The notes under the pieces: generated by a model
Seen by the model: only the letters and a program-made list of their open reading frames with translations
Databases searched by the model: none
What the model was told of the DNA's origin: nothing
Translations under genes and position numbers: made by a program
NCBI RefSeq assembly: GCF_040802235.1
Contig: NC_133164.1
Span: forward strand, 112,858,302 to 112,922,301
DNA from: Manis javanica
Taxonomy: Eukaryota; Chordata; Mammalia; Pholidota; Manidae
Reading direction: 5' to 3'
Length of the DNA stretch: 64,000 bases
Shown: in pieces, positions 1 through 13,338 of the stretch
Numbering within the stretch: position 1 is the stretch's first letter
Layout: each line of letters begins with the position of its first letter

Positions 1-2389
1 ACTCCGGCCCAGGTGGATCCACCCCCCACTCCATGACGTCATCAGCTCAAAATCTCCCTGTTTGTGCTTCCCCAAGAAATGAAAGTCTACTTGGCAATGG
101 CTATTGGTCAGGGAAAGGGAAAATTTCAAAGAAGGCTCAAACTTTCACCAGAATGTAGAATGCTCCGAGTCACTGCATCTAGACCCGAACGGCCCAGCAG
201 ATGAGAAGGACGCAGGGCTTGTTTTTTATGAAAGCACTGAATCCACTTAGCATGCACACAGCTCCGCGCAGTTCATAATGAGACTTATGGCCTGTCCGAC
301 AGGCTGCTTTGCCTCCTCCCTGCTGCCGGGGCAGGGGGATTTCTCTGGAAACACTGACTGGGTCGTGAAGATGGGTCTTGATCACTAAGGGAAACCAAAA
401 AGCATTTGGTGACCCACTTAGGTTTAATTTGCTCGCAGGCTCCTTTACCATCTGTGGGAGCTGGGAGGTGAGCTAGGTGCAGCCCGTTTTATTTGGGGCC
501 TTTACTTGCGTGCGTCCCAAACATGAAGTTCCTTCAGAAACGGCAGCCACAGCTTCTACCTCTTGCTAAGTTTGTCGTTTAGTTGTCAAATTTGTCTAAA
601 AGGATTTCCCATTCAAAGTTAAATCCGGCCGATTCCACAAAGGTATTGCTATGACTGGGTCTGCATTTTATTGCTGTAGAAACGAACTAGTCTCGCTCTT
701 AGGATATTTCCCATTAGAGAACACTTCGGGCTGAGAGGCCCATTGTTTTGAAGCTGCTTCTTTAAAATCAGCCATTTTATCTCATCAAACTTTGTGAAAA
801 TGACAAATGGCCTCTGGGTGCACTCCCACAATCCCCCCATAGGGGAACAGCCTTAAAGAACACTCAGCTGGCAATTTGTTCCCTGAATCCCCTTGGGAGA
901 GGCTTCCAGAACCTCGAGTTTAGACCCAAATTAGAGACAACCAGATTAGTGGGGGGAAAAACTAGCTGCAGAAAAAGTCGAGTAGAATTGGAAAGCACCT
1001 CAGAAATCCCCCAGAAGAGTGATTTCCCAGTTGATTTCTTCCAGTAGCACCCTTTCACCAGACGCAACACCTGGGGCCCAGTCTTCCCCAGGTTCCCCAG
1101 GTGGCCCCAGGGAACAGACTTGGAAAACCTCCGTGTCCTCGTTTTCCACATAAGACCATGGAGGTCTGGAGAGACAGCCTTTGAGCAGGCTGACAGCAAG
1201 TGACAGGGACAGTGTGGTGTCCTAACAGGTTTACTGAGCTGAGGAGGGACTTGGAAGGAGAAACCGGACGCTCCCTGGATCCTCTCGGCTGGCCTCACCC
1301 TTAGGGCTTTTCTCCCGAGTGGGAACCTTCGGAACAGCTTCAGTTTGGGTCCCTCTCGGTTTCCTCCTTCCTGACCTCCCCTCGGCAAGAACCATATCTT
1401 TTCTTTTTTTTGCCTTGAATCCAGGTTAAAACTACTAGACATCTTTCAAAACATTTGTGGAATCATCCACCCTCTTTGTGAATTGCACGATAAACTGACC
1501 TCCAGGGGACAGAGCCCAGGCCTTTGCATGGCAGCTGGGGGACACCCACCACCTCTGGGTCCCCTGACTGCCCTGCAGGGACTCCTTTCTGATGGCTCCA
1601 CTCTTGCCTGGGATCTCTCTTGTTGTGTCAAAAAAAAAAAAAAAAAAAAAGCAAGCAGCATGAACCTAAAATGTCAAGATCCAGTAATACTGCAAGGCCA
1701 AGCTGCTTAACCAAGCATTTCTGGAAGGGAAGAGGCCTTCTGACTAATGTTTTCAGACTGTTTGCTCACTATCCATCTATCACCAACTCTTGTTTGCCAA
1801 TTCCAAGCACATCATTTATATATGCCCAGAATCCCTGGGTAATGGGCATGCTATAAAAATAAATAAATTAGTTCTTGAGCTTCTTGAATAAATCCAGTTG
1901 AATTAGATGTACCTGAAGTCACCCAGTCCTGAAGAGCAAAGCGAAGACTGTAATAAAATAAGAAACAAGCTTTTTGTGTGAGAAAAACTGAAAAGAGGGG
2001 AAAAAGATCTCATTCAAACGGCATGAAAAAATTCAAGAAACATATTTGCAGAGAGTTCATCATTGCTGTTTTTGAAGTTTTGTCTCCCAACTACCTTCTT
2101 TCATAGCCTCAATTCACCTTACATTTCTAGAACCTTCTGCTGAGATGTGAATGCAGGTCTTTTCAGAAGTGGAATCAGTGACAGTTACTTGGCAATTACT
2201 GTCTATGCCCAATGAGAAGGTAAGGATGTTTCACCTCAAGAAATTACCCCTCAGAAAGGAGGAAGTAGCCCAAATGTTCACGTCCTTCTTGATTTTCCTG
2301 TCACGAGGCTTACATACTTTGAATAACAAGGTTTCTACCTGGGTTAGATACACGGACTAGAAACACACACAGAGACACGTAGCCATCTT
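1..2389. other. Intergenic, single-copy; one pure A20 tract
   Basis: I see no gene, exon with splice sites, or confidently recognised repeat. The only striking item is 20 consecutive A at 1631-1650. I looked for a retroposed copy ending there with flanking duplications and found none. Several open frames cross this stretch on both strands without any protein signature. Confidence 0.6.
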
Positions 2390-2391
2390 TG

Positions 2392-2550
2392 GTTGAGACC
2401 TCACAATACACCATGCCCTGTTCTAAGTCCTTTATTTGCATCAACTGTTTTAATCCTGACAACATTCCTATAGATCATATAACATTATCATCATCTCCAT
2501 TTGTAATATGAGGCAACTGTTAGTGTTTAATTCTTATAGAGGTCACCTGA
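2392..2550 (+). repeat. MIR/MIR3-type SINE remnant
   Basis: Contains the degenerate core-SINE phrases for 'tissue of low copy' MIRs: a CATGCCCTGTTCTAAG start, then CCTGACAACATTCCTATAG and CATCTCCATTTGTAATATGAGG. Confidence 0.55.
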
Positions 2551-3454
2551 CAGAACCATTTTTTAAAGAAGCAAGTAGAGAAAAATCACCTAAGATTTAA
2601 AACAGAGGGTACAATTGAGGTAAACTACATTTAAGGTAGACATTTGATATCTCCATCTATAAAGTTTATGTATTCAAGTTGGCCTAATTGGCATTTTTCT
2701 TGTTTAGATCCCTGGGAAGATAAGGTATCACCTGTGGTTGGGCTTATTTCTACTTGGGTGTCTACATATTCACTCAGCACCTACTCTGCATGGACAGCTA
2801 CCTCGGCACCCGTTGGGGAAACCAGTGATGTGTTGTCTGGACCTCGCCTCCACCCAGTTACAGTCAGCGCTAACGCACACCCACACCCTGCTTCCCTTCC
2901 TCCTCCCAGAGCCAGGGCCAGGCGGAGGTGCAGGCAGCCCCTCAGAGGGAGAGACCTTCAAGTTCAGCCCTGGATGCCTCACCTGCCTCCCCCTAAACTA
3001 AGCCCAACCCTCTCCCTCCCAAACACACGCCACACACCACAATTAGATACAACAAGACGGAGTGGGACACTGTAGCAAATGAATGGACTACGGGGAATCC
3101 ATGACATCTGTAGGTGGGCAAGGCGAGAGGGTTCGTATAGTCTTGACGTCAGTTAATTCTAATTAACAAGCGAGACTGCCAAGCCAGTCAGCCTTGAGCA
3201 TGAACATTTGGAGGAAGAGGAAGTAACTTTATTGTAGGAAGACGGCTGAACAGGAACAGCTCATTAAAACGGGTTTGATGGGCAGGAAGGAGAAAGCACA
3301 CCGTTCCCACAGCAATAGCAAGAATCTAAGAGCAGAAAATGATGAGATCTGCAAAGGAGAGAGTCCCTGCCACCCAGGTATTCCAGAGCTGTCAGGGCAT
3401 CTAAAGTCTGAGGTTACTGATTTACCTCAGCCGACAAGCTGACTCATATACTCA

Positions 3455-3560
3455 TTCATTCAGCAAATCCTTCCTGAGCATCAATCAGTACAGTAGATGC
3501 TGGGGGTACAGTGCAGAGAACAAAGCCTGGGTAGACCCCAGTCTATCAAGGATAAATCCC
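3455..3560 (-). repeat. L2 LINE 3' end, minus strand
   Basis: CATTCATTCAGCAAATCCTTCCTGAGCATC is followed by a TGCTGGGGGTACAG phrase, the reverse complement of the L2 3' terminus. Confidence 0.6.
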
Positions 3561-6369
3561 GGGCAAGGTCAACATGACCTCTGCCAGTGGTACTTTGTTC
3601 AAATTCTCTTGTAGGAAGTCTTTCCCCGTTTAATCCCACATTCACTAATTCTGCTTCTCTTCAAAATTTACATATTCAGTCTATCCTTTGTTTAAGCATA
3701 AATGCCATTTTCCAGAATTATATAAACTGAAGTTATCCTGAAGTTAACAGTGATATCCATAAAAATAAAAACCACCAAATATATTCTTTGGAAAAGGTTG
3801 GAGGAGCAGGGCTGAACATGAGGGTGTACAAACCTTTTATTTAACTGTTAACCATTCTGATGGCTGGAACATGGGGCAGATTAGTATGAGATAAAATCAC
3901 AACCATCTCTTGGCTGCCTACATAAAACTACTAGAAAGGAGATGTGATTTGTCCTAAAAGGTAGGGGTAGGAGAATATAATTTAATATGGAATTTAACTG
4001 TTAAGTGCTTAATAAAGAACTGTGCAGTAGGAAGTTGTGTGTTTAAGTACATAAAAACTGATGGAAATTTACAAGAGCATAAATACAGAAAGTCTTCATA
4101 TTGCCTATATATTGAGTACACTTTCAAGTAAATATTACAACACTCGATTTCATTCCATGAAATTTACATGTCTATTAATATAATATGGTGTTCTGTGAAA
4201 TGGAAAAATGATTTTCTAATTTATGCATTTTGCATATGTTGGTAAATTCCTTTATTTGGTTGCCTAATCCTCTACACGTTGGTTCTCAACGTATGGCCTT
4301 CTGCCCACTGTGGTCGTCTGCTCACTGTAGGGCCAGAAAATCTCCCTAATGTGCTGCCACTGCCAATCCCAAAACTTTTTCTTAAATGCCTAAGTGAGAT
4401 CAACTCAGCAACTGCCTACCTATGTTTTGCTAAATTTGGTATTTTTAAATTAAAATTAGTGCTTTTGAGAATTTAGAGAATTTAGGCATGGTTTCAGGAT
4501 TTTACTAACATTGGAAGGCTCCTATTGCACATGTGCATATGCAAATAGTTAAATTCCTGCAATTGGGGGAAGGGTACATACTCATTATCAGTACTGCCTT
4601 GAATGCTGTTTCCTAATTGCTGCTCTTCTTTCTTCTTAATAGCAAATTATTGTTAGTTCTGTTCATCATTATCAATTTAGTTTGTTGTGGGTTGTTTTTT
4701 AACCCCATAGTATGTAGCAATGAATATTTATGAATTTTTAGGCTATAATTTTCCAAAATTACTCTGCTATGTATGCACTGTGTTCAAGTATGAATCATCC
4801 ATACCCTTATTACTAAAGCAGATGTACCCGTATTTCCCCCCATAATTTGCTAATGCGAGAACATTTCATTGTTAATGTGTGCCGTACATGGAATTTCAGC
4901 ATGCAAATTATTCACAATATACCATCAAGGTAAATCTACTACTAGTATAGAGTTCTTTTATATCTACATTATATTGTTTTAAAATGAAAAAGCCAACATG
5001 TGAGCTAATGGCTTAATCACATTGCATAAATAATAAGCAAAAAAAAAAAAATTTTTTTTTGCCAGATTTTGATTATCTGGGGTAAATCAAAATCGTGAAT
5101 CATTATTCAAGGTCAATATTCCCCACACTGCATTCTACCAGATGTCAATAGGTGTCCTGCAAATAATGGATTCTTTACTCAAATAAACAGGGAGGAAGTG
5201 AAATGTATTATGTTCCCCTTCTAGAGATTTGCAAGGCAGTTTAGCATAGTGCTATGGATAACTTGACATGTCCACTGGCACAGGCCATGATACCCAGAAA
5301 GAAGGTCAAATACTGGTCTGCAGTTGCTATGAAGGTATTTTTTAGATGTTAACATTTAAATCAGTAAAGTTTAAGTAAAGCAGATTGTTCTCCATAATGT
5401 GAGTGGGCCTCTTCAATTACTAAGAGAAAAAAGATTTGACCTCCCCCCGAGGAAGAGAGAATTCTGCCTGCACAGACTGCCTTTGGATTCCAGCTGCAAC
5501 ATCAACTCTTCTCTGGGTCTGCAGCCTCCTGGTCTACTCTGAAGAAGATGGACGTGCCCGTCTCAAATTATGTAAGCCAATCTTTAAATCTCTTTACAAA
5601 GAGACACGTAGATATGATACGTATATATATATATATGCTATGTGTAACAGATGCATGTAGATATGTATTGATATATGTGTACACCCACTTTATACACAGA
5701 TCTAGAGAGTGTATAACATACACATGCTAACTGGTTGTTTCTCTAAAGACCTAGTATGTGTGTTAAAGACTCTGAAAAGTTGTACAATTAAAAAACCACA
5801 AAACTTGTTTAAACCAGTATTTTCCCAGCCTACTTAATCACAAAACACCTTTCTTATAATACCTCCTAGTACTCAAAATTGAGCTTAGGAAATGCTTTTT
5901 TGAAGACCTTACCTCTGACAGGGGTTGATGTGTAGCCTGTGTCAGCAATATTGAACTCTAATCCATTTGATTCAGAAACTAACAACTAAGAAGTATTGGG
6001 CAGAAGATTCCACATGTCCTCTTCCTCTGCACGTGGCACAGGCAGAAGAAAATAAGCACATGTTAAGTGAGGACAGGGAGGTGAAATGTCCATTGTGGAG
6101 TGGGTTCCACACACGGTGATGTCTGATGAAAATATCTACCAGTGAAACAGACCCCACAGTTGTGGTTTTGTAAAAGGCGGTTGTGGATATTCTCGGGGTG
6201 GGAGAGCCACACTGAAATATCACCCCTCTCAGTGTAACACGGCAACAAGCAATGCACAATGGCAGGGACTGCACTGCTTGTCCGTCTTCATAAAAGGCAC
6301 CATGCCTCCGGGGTCTCTCATTGTCCCTTCTTGAATGTGTTTCCATAAGTGGCCCTCCCTGACCTCAAT
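3561..6369. other. Intergenic AT-rich, repeat-poor stretch
   Basis: No gene seen. The sequence is AT-rich with few recognisable repeats. It has two exact octamer motifs ATGCAAAT (4539-4546 and 4901-4908), an A13/T9 block (5039-5060) able to fold back, and a short TA microsatellite at 5621-5637. Repeat-poor AT-rich blocks near developmental genes are sometimes conserved non-coding elements, but this cannot be shown from one sequence. Confidence 0.5.
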
Positions 6370-6650
6370 TTATCCTTCAGCTCTTATCCTACAAGCCACT
6401 TCCTCCAGAAAGGCTTTTCTCACACATCCCTGACCCTGAACCCATCAAGCAGCCCACCCTCTCCCCTGGTATGTGCGTTCAAACACCGCGGGCCTCTGCA
6501 TTGGGGGTGAACATTCCTGATTAATGCCTCTTTTCCCTCTAATACTGTGAGGTCCATGAGGACGGGGGCACTCCCACCTTGTCCATCTCAGCAGCCCTAG
6601 GGCCTGGCGGTCAGGGGGGACCTGAGCAAAGGAACGAGTGATCCAAGGGG
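6370..6650 (+). repeat. L2 LINE 3' region
   Basis: Diagnostic order of phrases: TCCAGAAAGGCTTTTCTCAC, then CTGTGAGGTCCATGAGGACGG, then TTGTCCATCTCAGCAGCCC, as in L2 3' ends. Diverged and interrupted. Confidence 0.65.
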
Positions 6651-8465
6651 AGCGCCCTCCTCCCTAACTTCCCTCATGATTCTTTACAAATTATTCTTTT
6701 TTTGTAGCCAAATTGGAGTACTGTTCACTACTCTAACTTCTCTCTAAAAATCTGAACTCTTTCAACGTTATAAAAAAAGTCTGTGCCATAAGTCCATGGA
6801 ATGTTCATGTGTATACACACACATACACACATACCCGGGCATGTATGCACACAGATGTACATCTGTATATTGGCTGACTCTTGCAAATAAAAGTAATCAT
6901 TTATTAAGCACAATGGTATATAGACAGGTGGGAAACACAGGGAGCAGGAAATTTGGGGAGAGACTGAAACCAATTACAGCTGTATCATTTTCTGGGTCAA
7001 ATAGAATTGTGCAAAAGTTTTCAAACCTATAAAAAGAAAAGCAGAGGCTCAACCTAATTCTAGGATCAGTTCCTCCCCCCCCACCCCACTCCCCCTCAGC
7101 TGCTATTTACCCGGCTTAGTGCTTCATGGTGTACACGGTACATGGCTGCCTCTTCCAAGAATCATCACTGGGAACAAAGGCATTAAGAAAAATAATTCAT
7201 TTGCAGATTTGGCCGAGTGTTTGGAGGGGAAATGGTAAGGGTTGAGGGTGAGCTTGGCATGCAGTGGACACCTGGCCTGGCTCTCCTCACTGTGTGCACC
7301 CTTCCCCGCTGCTCCAGGACCTTCAGCTACTCACACTCAGCCCCCCTTTGCAGGGAGGGGACTGAATGGCAAAGATCTCAGAGCCGACACTGCTTCACAC
7401 CCTCCTGCCAGCCCTACACCCAGAGGCAGAAAACCTGTGCTACCCAAATAGAGACTCATCTCAATAGTAGCCAACGTGGGTATCCCCAGGCCAGATGTGC
7501 ATGTAGGGCTCATTCATAATCCCCTCTCCTTCACCCTGGTTCCCAATAAGTGTACAGAGAAGGCTCTAGATAAGATTATAGCTACAATCCAGTCTGGCAC
7601 GTAGGAGCTGAGACCTGGAGAAACTAAGGCACTTAAACGCCTTGGTGCCCTTCTGTCTTCTTCCAGTCAACTCCGTTGTTAGCTGATAGAAAAGCTCAGG
7701 AATGAGCAGCCCCTCTAACAAGGGGATCCTTCCTTACCCCAACACACACACACTACTCAAGACCAGGGAAATCCCTGTCAAAGATTTTTAAAATAAACTG
7801 AATTTCACCCTTTCAACAATCTGGACACCCTAATACAACACTTGCTTTTTGGTCCAAGAAATAGATACTGAGTCACAGTAACCTTTCACTTTTAAAACTC
7901 TGAAGAGGGTTAATTTTCCAGAGAGCCACATCATGCGCACACTGGCATGCTGCTTATTGGATCATTGACAAGCCCTCAATTAGGATTAGGCCACGTGCTC
8001 ACTGAACTGAAATTCGTTGACGTGATCCAGAGTTATTGAAAGACAGGATGCTTTCATTAAAAAAGCCCTCCAAACGCGCTCTGTCCCACTGATGAAAATG
8101 TTCACTGAAGGATACTTTCCAGACTCAGAACCAAGAGGCAGGCCACACCGCCTCTCACTGCGCGGAAGCCTGGGTGTGAAGCTGTTCTGCACATGCGACA
8201 AGATGGTCCACCGAACAGTGGAGGGTAAAGGCAGGGCTGCCAGAAGCCACAAAGACCCAACTCAGGAAGCATGCTTGGCCTTACTCATTACGAATGCACG
8301 CTCTGGCTTCTCAGAGGAGCCAGAAGAATGACTTGAAGGTCACCTCCACTTGAACTACGGGGCTCGGAAGCACCTTTTTGCTTTATGACCCAAGTCTATT
8401 AAAATTCTTAGAGTGGCTGATGAGGAAATGTTCAGCCCATCTTTTTCTCTTTGTGGGGTGGGGAA
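6651..8465. other. Intergenic sequence just downstream of RNF152
   Basis: No gene seen. Holds a short imperfect CA repeat (about 6816-6836), a C-rich run near 7074-7095, and otherwise single-copy sequence. Open frames here have no recognisable protein features. Confidence 0.5.
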
Positions 8466-8515
8466 AAAAGAAAAACCAACACGAGTCTACTTGAAATTGT
8501 TTTATGAATTTTAAT
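8466..8515 (-). terminator. Predicted distal polyadenylation site of RNF152
   Basis: On the minus strand ATTAAA (8515-8510) is followed by CATAAA (8506-8501). About 15-30 nt further on is a GT/T-rich element reading GTGTTGGTTTTTCTTTTTTCC (about 8483-8463). Signal, spacing and downstream element together make a complete mammalian poly(A) site. Cleavage would fall near 8485-8495. Confidence 0.6.
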
Positions 8516-11500
8516 CATAGCAAATGTGTTTTAACAGTAGTCATAAAATCAACATTACCACAGATACAAAGGACAAGACACCAGTTTGGCATACAAAAAT
8601 ACCATATATTAAAATTGGGTTCACTGGAAAAACTCAGGACTTGCTAAGACACCATCTACAACAGAGAGAGCAAGCAAGAACGCTTTTTTAAGACATTCAA
8701 ATTTATAAACAGCAGCTTGATATCCATCCCCCTTACAAGGTCAATATTGGGCAATATTTGGACAGTATTTTCTACCGAGCCCAACAGCTCATTTATCAGT
8801 AGGGCTATCTGGCCCATTAAAAGAAAAGCTCCTAAAATAAATAATCCACATAATTGTAAATGAAACATGTCAAGGACTTGAGTTCACAGCCTCTGAGCAG
8901 CATCAATCTAGCCATTTGACTGGAGTATTAGTTATTAAGAGTGCCAGGCAACCACCAGCGGGGCCGTAGTAATGGCAGAAACTCCAGGCAGCGGCTGCAC
9001 GCCTTCTGTTGGAGTTCGTACCCTTCCCAAGGGGAAGCCAGCCTCCCCACCTGCAATTGTCAAGGAGAAAGACAGGAGCAAGTGGTGGAATAAATAAATG
9101 TAATAAATGACAACCACCGGGATAGAAACCAAACTATTCTTGAATGAGTCTTCCCCAGGGTATTCACCTCGTCCAGTTAGCAAACACCCACAAGCACAGG
9201 CATTGTGCTGCACGGCCAAGAGGGTGTTGTCAGACTCTGTCATGACTCAGCAACCAGCTCGAGAGCAGGCTCTGAATTGTCTAGTGTGTTGACAACGCAG
9301 TGGGGCCTTTTGCGGGGCCTCCCATCAGCTGACAACACTCCTATATGCCTTCAACTTAAACATCCTGCTTTGAGTTTGGTAGGCTTCCCTTTGATGACAC
9401 ATTGGGCTTGGCTACGTTACTCCTAGTTGCCCTAAGCTCTTTTCTAACATGACTGACCTTCAGCTCCGGGATATATTTTGTTTTGCAGCCATAATCCCAT
9501 TGTGGATTTCTCTCCCTTTTTGCAAGTGTTTTCTCATTCTCTGGGCAGATCTGCCTATCTTTTGCTGTAGACTTAGGGCCATGACGTCACCCCTCCCACA
9601 CAGCATCTAGTTGATAGTTGGGCGTCTCTCAGCCAGGAAAATCTGACCAGGAATTTTCTGAAGCACAGTGTGAGATACCAGCTACTCTATTCTCTCACCA
9701 CTTAAAATGAGATGACATAGATAGCAGCTTGCTCCCCTTTAAGAGGCATTTGCCTCATCTATTTCCTACTTCTTATAGTCCCTGTTCCTTTTCCACCATC
9801 ATATCCAACCATCTAATTCTGGATTCTTAAAAAGGAATCGTCGAATTAAAAACTGACTATACCTTTGGAAAACTCTCATTAGAATAACCCAGTGACTCAC
9901 ACCCCAGAGAGTACAAAAGACTTTCACACAGGCAACTAGCCCTATATCCTGTGGTGATGAATTTAGGGCCATGTTCTAGAAGAACAGGAACAGCTATAAG
10001 GGAACACCCCCAGAAGAACAAAGAAAACACATGCTGTTGCAGATCTTAAGAGACTCCTCTGTACTTTGCCCCAAATATTACTATTGTCCCTAAAAAGATT
10101 GTAATATGAATAGTATCAAAAACCTTAGAATAATAAAAAGTCCAGCTAACGAGATGTTTTCAAGCACCACTACATCTTAAGTGAGATATACATAGTGGGA
10201 TATCCCAGGCAGTGAATCCTGAATATAACAGAAGAAAACAAAAAACAGTGGCCCAACTGTGCAAGGAAACTGGTGCCGAAAAATTGGAGCCATATTGTGG
10301 GAGTTCAGCAATAATGCTACTCTACCCATGACCACTTGAGCAAACCAAAAAATAAGCCATTTGGAAGATGGAAATCAAATGCCTCATCTGCTTATGTGCT
10401 TCAATCATTAATGGCTTTCCAATAAAATGTACAGTAGAACCCACCTCTTCATATATTTGAAAGGTCTCAGTTTACTTATACAGACATTCTCAAAGGTGGC
10501 TGGTATGATATGATGTATGCAGCCTATAGCATTTGTTAAAAAAATTAACATCTAAATTCAACATTATGTAACCCACAAATTAGATTAAAAACTCTTAAAG
10601 TTTTCATTATTACAGCTAAGTCATGTGTGTGTCTACATGTATGCTTATACTTATATGTATAGATATATATGTATACCTATACATAGTGTATCACTGTGTC
10701 AGAAGAAATCAATGGCTTGAATCTCCACTTAGTTTCCTAGAGGTGTTTCATATTTAACAAAATTCAGCAACGGATGATCTTGCTTTTGAAATAGACTGCT
10801 ACTTTCAAAACAGTTACTAAATTATCTTGACTATCTCGTTACTTTGGAGTTCTGTTTTGTTAAGGATTACCTTGTGGATGACATTTTACTGAGAATGATG
10901 GAAATGGCAAGGAACAGCTTCTTCTAGGTCAAGGATGACAGATGAACTGACTAATGGCACTTTTGTGTGGAAACAAAATGCTGACTGGCTGGCGGCACCA
11001 TTTTTCTAAGGAAGGAAAGACAGAAATTCAAACCTTTTCAATATCACTTCTCTTATACCAATAACCATTGGACCTCAAACTTTCTCTTAACTCTCAAGAG
11101 AAACTACCATTTCATTTTTCAATAATTTTTCAATACATTTTTAAAGACAAGCTAAAAAGAAGTCATAGCCATTGATGAGCTCGAGAGAAAAAGTCAACCC
11201 AATTCTGCTACATTGAAGCAAATGTAATATTTACATTATTTTGGAAACAATGAAAAGCAGACTAACCAGTTTTGACACTGTTTTCAAATAAAGTGGCAGG
11301 AACTCTTCAAATCAAAATCAGACTGGAATCAATACTACACTAGCAGGAGAAATCTGATCTTTTCTATGGAAATATATTCAAACTGAATTTTCTGCTTTCC
11401 TTTACTCACTTAAAAAAGCAATTTTACTAACCTTAATAACCCTCAAGTCTTTAAATTTCATGGGCAATGTTTTTTAAGGTAAAAAGAAAGTGCCTTTGTG

Positions 11501-12202
11501 CAAGGCTACAAATCTTCAATTCTTTCAGTGGTAACTAAAAATCAAAAACCAAGTAAGAGTAACACAATGTCGAATCTCACCCTAAAAATAGTACCTACAC
11601 TTTAGTCTGGCATCTGAAAAATGACGCTCACGTATTACAGCAAATACAGTGACAAACTGGCAGACTTCAAGGGCAAACAAAAACACTCCATGAACACTGC
11701 AGAACATGCTTGCTCTTATATTTCACACCTTACTAATGCAGCAATGAAGTGTGGGTAAGATGTTGAAAGTGAAGAGGAAATTCACTAGAATTTTTTTTCC
11801 TGTAACATTTACTTTTTGGCCATAAGACCCTAAACACAATTTCACCATACAGGTCATGCATAGTTTGCAAGTCAAACACATTTTACAGCTACTGTCTAAC
11901 TACTATTTATGGACAACAGATTAACATGCAGCTAATGACCCCAGAAACGGGTGGGTCTTCATAAAGCACTCTTTAAGCTTCAGTAATCATTCCTTGGCCC
12001 AAAGTAGCTAAGTTATAACCCCAAAAGGCAATCAATGAATTTTTACTGTCATACTTGAGGTCATATACTTTTTAAGCCCAGAAAGGATTTTTTTTTGGTA
12101 GCTAACTTTATGTTACTGAACCACAAATTGTCTTCTTAGCCTTACTGTGTTACTTCATTAACACTTCGAGGCATGATCGCATTGCACCACCATCCAGAAC
12201 TT

Positions 12203-12395
12203 ACTGTTCAGTGCAGTAGCCACTAGCTGTGACTACATTTAAATAACTTAAAATTAAATAAAATACAAAATCCAGTTGCTCATTCATGCTAACCCCATTT
12301 CAATTGCCCAATAGCCAATGTGGCAAGTGGCTACTACACTGGACATAAGTTATAGAACACTTCCATCATCACAGACAGTACTACTGAACAGTGCC
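12203..12395. mobile_element. hAT-Charlie-type MITE inside RNF152 3' UTR
   Basis: A ~190-bp element has inverted ends (ACTGTTCAGT near 12203 and ACTGAACAGT near 12383) and the internal motifs AGTGGCTACTACACTGGACA and AGAACACTTCCATCATCACAG, typical of non-autonomous hAT elements of the MER1/MER58-like group. Exact subfamily not resolved. It is old and diverged, so part of the RNF152 mRNA tail derives from a DNA transposon. Confidence 0.7.
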
Positions 12396-12517
12396 AGTCT
12401 AGGAGATCCCGAGGGCTGCATGCACCAGCACCTGGTTTAACCTTCAAGGGAGATTAAGTCAGTCTTATGCCATGCACAAGATGACAGTTATATTGTTAAA
12501 GAAAATACCTTATAGCT

Positions 12518-12542
12518 TTCTGGTCATAAAGTATGACCAGAA
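12518..12542. promoter_or_regulatory. Perfect 11-bp hairpin in RNF152 3' UTR
   Basis: TTCTGGTCATA and TATGACCAGAA are exact inverse complements separated by three bases (AAG on the plus strand), with one further wobble pair outside. It would form a stable stem-loop in the mRNA. Function unknown. Confidence 0.6.
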
Positions 12543-13320
12543 GTAAGAACTGATTTGCTTTTTCATTATAACTTATATCCCAGGTCATTATACAAAAATT
12601 TTCCAAAGACAATGAATGCTTTTTGATAGCATACTTGGCTCTACTTAACATATTAAGCATTCTCTTGCTTAGGTCAAGATCATTAATAAAGATGAAATTT
12701 CATGCTTCCTATAGTCTACTATTTACACAGCATCATTGTCCTTTACATACAAGGGCAGGAGGGGGGAACCAATAGTTTGCAATTCAAAAAATTCAAATCA
12801 CATGGTTTTCTTTGAATGTCTATACTCATCTCTCAATCAATCCTCCTTTCATTTCCCAAAGAGGTAGATGCTAACTAAAATGAATACATAACTCTATTTA
12901 AAAATCTCCCAAACTTAAAGCAATAGTTAAGTCAACAAGGAATAGTCATCCACCCTGAAAAAGATCACAGCCCGACAGACACAGAACAGGCATGAACAGG
13001 AGCAAGAAGAAACTGCAGTGCAAACTTCTCCCTTTTGCTGCAGAATGACAAGCTGCCGTGTACCTCTGTGGGCCTCAATGGGCCCATCTGCAAAATGGAG
13101 CCATCAGAGGTCGCTTTCAGCTCTTTCTGTGCTTTCAGTTGTGGTTTTTTTTCATTCAGTGCAACTGTGAATTCTGGTCGATTGTGTGGACTTTGGTCCA
13201 TTGGTGTAGATGAGTTGTTAGTGTCATGGATAAATGCCAGAAGAGGCCAGAGCAATGGATGCCAAATAACATGAAAACATTATTACGGCTATAAACATTC
13301 CATCTGGCAGGCTGAGACAT

Positions 13321-13338
13321 CACACACACACACACACA
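13321..13338. repeat. (CA)9 microsatellite
   Basis: Uninterrupted CA dinucleotides within the RNF152 3' UTR (TG repeat in the mRNA). Confidence 0.95.

Noticed and set aside
864..1442. 192-codon minus-strand open frame
   Set aside because: No conserved motif, low-complexity composition and no exon-like splice boundaries; long frames of this size occur by chance in 64 kb.
1446..1650. Processed pseudogene ending at the A20 tract
   Set aside because: No target-site duplication around 1650 and no recognisable cDNA upstream of the A-run.
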